Shown piece after piece: positions 33,445 to 37,453 of a stretch of 37,453 bases of DNA. Below the pieces are notes generated by a model. The model made no database searches. It was given only the letters and a program-made list of their open reading frames with translations, and was not told the origin of the DNA. Source of the stretch: Lachnospiraceae bacterium (lineage in GTDB: Bacteria > Bacillota > Clostridia > Lachnospirales > Lachnospiraceae); NCBI GenBank assembly GCA_017624835.1, contig JAGAMG010000014.1:1-37453 (forward strand), read 5' to 3'. Positions within the stretch are counted from its first letter, which is position 1. Each line of letters starts with the position of its first letter. A program made the position numbers and the translations under genes.

Positions 33445-35733
33445 ATGGCAGGAAATACTTTAGAAAAAGGAAAAGCAATTTACACATATGGGCAGCCCAT
33501 GACCGCTGTTCATCTGATTACCGGCGGTAAAGTAGATGTCCGCTATCCCGGTGGCTCCTATCAGATCGGAAAAGGAGACATTATCGGCATCTGCGAAATC
33601 TGTTCTGAAATCCATTATCTGGAATACACCGCTGCAGAGGATACCGCTATCCTCACCTATCCCCTTGCAAATATGAACGCTTTGGAGGATATCCTCAAAA
33701 AGCATCCTGATGTTGCAAGACTGTTCTTACTTTCTCTTTTTAAGCAATATAGTTTATTACAGGGACGTTATTCCATTTCCGAGTTAAATTATAGCAGCCT
33801 TTACCAGAGTCTTACTGAGGATTATGACAAATATACCGCTCTATGTCAGCGTTACCGCCTTCCTGTCCGTTCCCTGGACAAGCTACAGGATTTGGAAGAA
33901 TACCTCAATGAGGATGCTCCCGATGTATGGTTAAATGCATATTATCAGGGTCTTTCCCATATTTATGCCTCCGAAAATTACAAAAGCTTTGTAATGGAAT
34001 CCGCGGTTTCCATAGGTATGCTCCGAAAGGGCAGTCTGGATTTCCGCAGAACCTACCAAAGTATTGATGACTTATATACCTATCAAAAAGAATTGGCACA
34101 ATTTTACTTTGATGAATCCGGCAATGACCTTTTTGATTTCTACACCGCCCTTTATTATAAGCTGGGACAGGATAATGAGGATGCCGGCGAGCTTCTTACA
34201 GATATTAATCGCATGATTCGTCAGATCAAGGAATCCGGCGCAGTAGAGCCAAAGCTTTTTGCCAAACGTGTACAGGCCTTCCAAAGCAATCTTGCCTCCT
34301 TAAACGAGGCTCCCGCCGTAACACAGGAAGTTACCGAAGTGGATTCTGCTATTGTAACTGCTCTGACAGGCTCCTTAAATACCATTTTAGACTATGCCGG
34401 TCATAGCTTTGAAAAGGCAGATGCTTTCCGCAAACACATTACCGAATACAAGGCATTACCAGACCGTTCCGCTGTAGACGACAAAACCAATGCCCTGCGC
34501 AGACGTCTCACAGACGAATTTAATTCACTTTACTCCATACTGTTTAAGCGCACTCTGGAAATGCCCGAAATCCCCATGCCGGTAAAATTATTTTTATATT
34601 TCGGTTATGTGGATGAAGAATTGGCAGGCATGGGCAATGCTGCCACCCTTTACAATATTGCCAACTCCATTACCGATTACAGCGATTCCGGAGTTTACAC
34701 CTTCTATCATTGGCTGATGGCGATTTTCACAGGTGCCAAGGAACCCAGCCGAAACGAATTTGAACAGGATTATTTTGATTACATTCACAGACTGAAAGCT
34801 TCCAATAATCTTTCCGATCTGGAATATAAGGAAATGGAAAATGATGCCATGGCCAAAATTGACTATGAACTGCAAAACATGTTCCCTTCCGTAAACAAAG
34901 TAACCTTCGGACGTATTACAACCTTCTGTCCGATATTTACCTCAGATAATGTATTGAAGGATTTAAATGAGGCCTATGTAACCGCAACTAAATTAGGAAA
35001 AATCATTCAATTTATTCGCCAGGTTGACTATACCGCTTATTATCGTGAAAGTCTCGATACGGAGCATATGGATGTAATGGGCAAAGAAACCATACATAAA
35101 GAATACCTGCCCGATATTATTCTGACCCCCAATGTAGGTATCCGTGGTGTTATGTGGCAGGAAATCGAAGGTAAGAGACGAAACAGCTCCAGCCGTATGT
35201 GCTTCTCCATCTTCCATCTGGAAGACCTAAAGACCTCTCTGATTCGTCTTACCGGCGAATTCCGTTGGGAAATGTGTAAGCGCATACAGGGTGCCCGTTG
35301 GAATGATGTAAGTGAAAGCTCCCTGACCAGTGAATACTTTGATTATGTACAGTTCTATCGCAAGAACCATGACTTAACTCCGGAAGCCAAGGAAAAGGTA
35401 CGCACCAGCCTACAGCGTGCTAAAAACAGCTTCAAGGAAATGTTTGTTCGTGATTATATTGTGTGGGTATTATTTGAAGGTAACGGCTCTCCCAGATTAA
35501 ATAAGGTTGCAAGAAGGATTCTGTTTATTCACTGTCCTTTCCCCGATAATATCTGTGAGGATTTAACACAAAACCCTCTGTACACAGAATTATTAAACCG
35601 CCGCAAAATTGTCACCGCACAGCGCGTGCATCATTTAAATATGCTGTTACAGAAAATCAGAAATGGTCGCGGTCGGGTACCGGACACCTTGGAAAGCGAA
35701 ATTATTTATGCACAGGGCAAGGTACAAAATTAA
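33445..35733 (+). CDS. Large uncharacterised protein with N-terminal cyclic-nucleotide-binding-like fold
   Basis: I do not recognise this 762-residue protein as a whole. Residues about 5-85 resemble a cNMP-binding beta barrel (GKAIYTYGQPMTAVHLITGGKVDV, then YQIGKGDIIGICEI, then AEDTAIL). The Glu and Arg of the phosphate cassette are not where a true cAMP binder would have them. No DNA-binding helix-turn-helix follows. The rest (about 100-762) is alpha-helical, acidic and aromatic-rich, with no signal peptide or membrane segment. Conserved-looking blocks include ITTFCPIFTSDN, NVGIRGVMWQEIEGKRRNSSSR, GEFRWEMCKRIQGARW and SPRLNKVARRILFIHCPFP. GAGGTGA precedes the ATG. It is monocistronic, ending at the terminator 35777-35830, and divergent from the TetR operon. 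Confidence 0.8.
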   Translation: MAGNTLEKGKAIYTYGQPMTAVHLITGGKVDVRYPGGSYQIGKGDIIGICEICSEIHYLEYTAAEDTAILTYPLANMNALEDILKKHPDVARLFLLSLFKQYSLLQGRYSISELNYSSLYQSLTEDYDKYTALCQRYRLPVRSLDKLQDLEEYLNEDAPDVWLNAYYQGLSHIYASENYKSFVMESAVSIGMLRKGSLDFRRTYQSIDDLYTYQKELAQFYFDESGNDLFDFYTALYYKLGQDNEDAGELLTDINRMIRQIKESGAVEPKLFAKRVQAFQSNLASLNEAPAVTQEVTEVDSAIVTALTGSLNTILDYAGHSFEKADAFRKHITEYKALPDRSAVDDKTNALRRRLTDEFNSLYSILFKRTLEMPEIPMPVKLFLYFGYVDEELAGMGNAATLYNIANSITDYSDSGVYTFYHWLMAIFTGAKEPSRNEFEQDYFDYIHRLKASNNLSDLEYKEMENDAMAKIDYELQNMFPSVNKVTFGRITTFCPIFTSDNVLKDLNEAYVTATKLGKIIQFIRQVDYTAYYRESLDTEHMDVMGKETIHKEYLPDIILTPNVGIRGVMWQEIEGKRRNSSSRMCFSIFHLEDLKTSLIRLTGEFRWEMCKRIQGARWNDVSESSLTSEYFDYVQFYRKNHDLTPEAKEKVRTSLQRAKNSFKEMFVRDYIVWVLFEGNGSPRLNKVARRILFIHCPFPDNICEDLTQNPLYTELLNRRKIVTAQRVHHLNMLLQKIRNGRGRVPDTLESEIIYAQGKVQN

Positions 35734-35776
35734 TTTACTCAATGTGAATAAAATCTAGCATTTCTGCTGGAATTAT

Positions 35777-35830
35777 AAAAGGGATGTCCCTCGCTATGAT
35801 AAAAATCATATAGCAAGGGACATCCTTTTT
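35777..35830. terminator. Bidirectional terminator between the 762-residue gene and the MFS gene
   Basis: AAAAGGGATGTCCCT and AGGGACATCCTTTTT form the outer stem. It continues with GCTATGAT against ATCATATAGC around an A-rich loop, with small mismatches. T tracts end the structure on both strands. It serves two convergent genes. Confidence 0.9.
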
Positions 35831-35858
35831 ATCTCTTCTATAATAATTATTTTTTTAC

Positions 35859-37208
35859 TTAGTGCACATCTACAGCTTCGCCAGCTTCAGAAGGCTTAAC
35901 CATAAACATGGATACCAATAATGCAATGATATACAATGCAATGGTTGCATACAATACATACTGATAACCGGAAGGATTTACAGTAATCATTTCACCATGG
36001 CTTTCAATCTGAACCTCTTCACCAAAGGTCTTTACAATCCATGCTGCCATTTGGTTACCGGTAAGTCCTGCAAACGCCCATGCAGAAAGGGTAATACCAT
36101 GAATTGCACTGATACTTCCCATTCCATAATGATCAGAAAGCAAAGTAGGTACATTGGAGAAACCGCCACCGTAGCCTGCATTTACCATAAAAATTAATGC
36201 TAATACGAGAATTGCAAGTACAATATTGCTGCTTCCGTTCTTGATACCGCCTGTTACCAATACAATACCTGTTAATACGATAGAAATCACAAAAATCATT
36301 TTGTATACAGTATTTCTATCTTTCATTTTATCCGCCCATGCAGAGAAACCAAGACGTCCGCCTGCATTGAAGATAGCAGATACAGTGGAAATAACACCTA
36401 CCGCACCGGCAAGACCGATACATTTTACAATCATCTTCTCCTGAGAGATTAATGCAAGTCCACAAGTAATGTTAATGTAGAACATCAACCAAATACCAAT
36501 ATAGTTTACCATAGGTCTGGTCTTTAATACATCCATGATACCCTGACCCTTTTCCTTCTTAGCAGGCTCATGCCAGCCTTCAGGTTTCTTCAATAATAAA
36601 TGTCCTACAAACATCATTACAAAATAAACTACAGCCAAGATAAAGAACATTTTGTAGATACCGCCATCACCTAAGCCACCTAACAATGCCTGCATAATAG
36701 GGCTGGCAATTGCCTTTGCAGCACCAAAGCCTGCAACCGCAAGTCCGGTAGCAAGACCTTTTCTGTCACTGAACCAAAGCATCAGAGTCTTTACAGGGGA
36801 CAGATAACCGGTTCCAAGACCGATACCCATAATCAGACCATAGCACAAATAAATACCAATCAGCGCAAGTACACTTCCGGGATTCTGACCGCCATACCAG
36901 ATAAAGAAACCGGTACCTGCCATACCACCTGCGAAGCAGATAGTTGCAATCAGAGAGGATTTATGTATATCCTTTTCTACTACATTTCCAAGGAACGCTG
37001 CAGACATGCCCAGGAAAAAGATTGCAAAGCTGAATGCCCATTCAGTTGCACCCTTTGTATGTCCAATATAATCAGCAATTTCCTGACTAAAAATTGACCA
37101 ACAATAAACCGTACCAATACTGCAGTGTAATAACAGAGCAGGGATTGCAGCACGGAACCACTTGTTACTGCGCCATCCAGACGCTTTCTTTTCGCTCACT
37201 TCTCCCAT
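35859..37208 (-). CDS. OFA-family MFS transporter
   Basis: The 449-residue, 12-helix transporter belongs to the oxalate/formate antiporter (OFA) branch of the major facilitator superfamily. Members move small carboxylates such as oxalate, formate, lactate or pyruvate. Seen: an N-terminal helix with LLLHCSIGTVYCWSIFSQEI, the GLIMGIGLGTGYLSPVKTLMLWFSDRKGLATGLAVAGFG-type region of the family (about 125-165), and a charged central loop with EGWHEPAKKEKGQ. The second half has NAGGRLGFSAWADKM and VNAGYGGGFSNVPTLLSDHYG. AAGGAG lies 8 bases before the ATG. A strong promoter lies at 37273-37301. It is monocistronic. Lactate or pyruvate export would suit a fermenter, but this is not shown. Confidence 0.9.
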   Translation of the reverse strand: MGEVSEKKASGWRSNKWFRAAIPALLLHCSIGTVYCWSIFSQEIADYIGHTKGATEWAFSFAIFFLGMSAAFLGNVVEKDIHKSSLIATICFAGGMAGTGFFIWYGGQNPGSVLALIGIYLCYGLIMGIGLGTGYLSPVKTLMLWFSDRKGLATGLAVAGFGAAKAIASPIMQALLGGLGDGGIYKMFFILAVVYFVMMFVGHLLLKKPEGWHEPAKKEKGQGIMDVLKTRPMVNYIGIWLMFYINITCGLALISQEKMIVKCIGLAGAVGVISTVSAIFNAGGRLGFSAWADKMKDRNTVYKMIFVISIVLTGIVLVTGGIKNGSSNIVLAILVLALIFMVNAGYGGGFSNVPTLLSDHYGMGSISAIHGITLSAWAFAGLTGNQMAAWIVKTFGEEVQIESHGEMITVNPSGYQYVLYATIALYIIALLVSMFMVKPSEAGEAVDVH

Positions 37209-37272
37209 TTTCTTTCTCCTTTTTTAAGTGTTAATCCTTTGATTTCTACTTACCCAGAAAACAAACATATGC

Positions 37273-37301
37273 ATTATACACCTTTTTTTCACAGGTTTCA
37301 A
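37273..37301 (-). promoter_or_regulatory. Strong promoter of the MFS gene
   Basis: TTGAAA (37296-37301) and TATAAT (37273-37278) are spaced by 17 bases on the minus strand, 65 bases before the start codon. Confidence 0.85.
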
Positions 37302-37329
37302 CATAAAAGATACTTGAGTTTCCGCAGTT

Positions 37330-37449
37330 TTATCCACAGAACCCTGTTTTTATGAACTTCACTATAAACATCTTTCAAAAAACACCCAAAATATAAGGAA
37401 TCTCATTCCTTTTTGATGTAAAATAAAGTCACCACAACAATTATCCACT
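37330..37449. other. Right-edge region with two DnaA-box-like sites
   Basis: TTATCCACA at 37330-37338 matches the DnaA-box consensus in all nine positions. TTATCCACT at 37441-37449, at the window edge, matches in eight. Between them are A/T-rich sequence and a small hairpin AAGGAAT-CTC-ATTCCTT followed by T residues (37395-37414), which could end a plus-strand transcript. Two sites on one strand are not enough to call an origin. Confidence 0.3.
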
Positions 37450-37453
37450 AAAC

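Noticed and set aside
33445-33705. Ordinary Crp/Fnr-type regulator call for the 762-residue protein
   Set aside because: There is no helix-turn-helix after the barrel, the protein is more than three times too long, and the nucleotide-contact residues are not conserved.

Overview
The window looks like a chromosomal segment of an anaerobic, AT-rich Firmicute. Lachnospiraceae (Clostridia) is the best guess, with genus unresolved. The grounds are the single-chain PurL of about 1265 residues, the style of the ArgRS N-terminus, the OFA and NhaC transporters, strong AGGAGG-type ribosome binding sites and T-tailed terminators. Almost everything is on the minus strand. Only an AlaX-type editing protein and a 762-residue protein of unknown function are on the plus strand. 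No IS element, prophage or CRISPR array was seen.

Layout. Positions 1-339 hold terminators and a possible gene remnant. Positions 340-8338 carry housekeeping and stress genes: a DUF368 (PopT-type) undecaprenyl-phosphate transporter, tRNA-Met(CAT) and tRNA-Val(TAC) behind a strong promoter, argS, a sod-queH pair, and a two-gene heterodimeric ABC exporter. Positions 8415-13449 carry the divergent alaX-like gene, an NhaC antiporter, and an operon of a degenerate aquaporin-like protein with an EAL-HDOD protein.

Positions 13507-28036 form a signalling island of ten collinear genes. Read in the direction of transcription they are: a soluble PAS histidine kinase, a response regulator with a damaged HD-GYP domain, cheR, cheB, cheY, cheA, cheW, and a chemoreceptor with almost no external domain. 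After a hairpin terminator come two membrane hybrid kinases that overlap by one base. The last of these ends in a complete DegV-type fatty-acid-binding-like domain after its receiver. This kinase-DegV fusion inside an alternative chemosensory operon is the most unusual element here. No flagellar, cheC or cheD genes are in the window, so the pathway may control something other than swimming (inference).

Positions 28175-37453 carry purL, a TetR regulator paired with a small uncharacterised protein, and a divergent 762-residue protein. That protein begins with a cyclic-nucleotide-binding-like fold and is preceded by a structured, repeat-like leader RNA. An OFA-family MFS transporter follows, then a right-edge region with a strong promoter and two DnaA-box-like sites. 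Nested hairpin elements occur in at least three intergenic regions (1575-1654, 8450-8497, 33294-33402). The last two share a core sequence, which suggests an interspersed repeat or RNA family in this genome.
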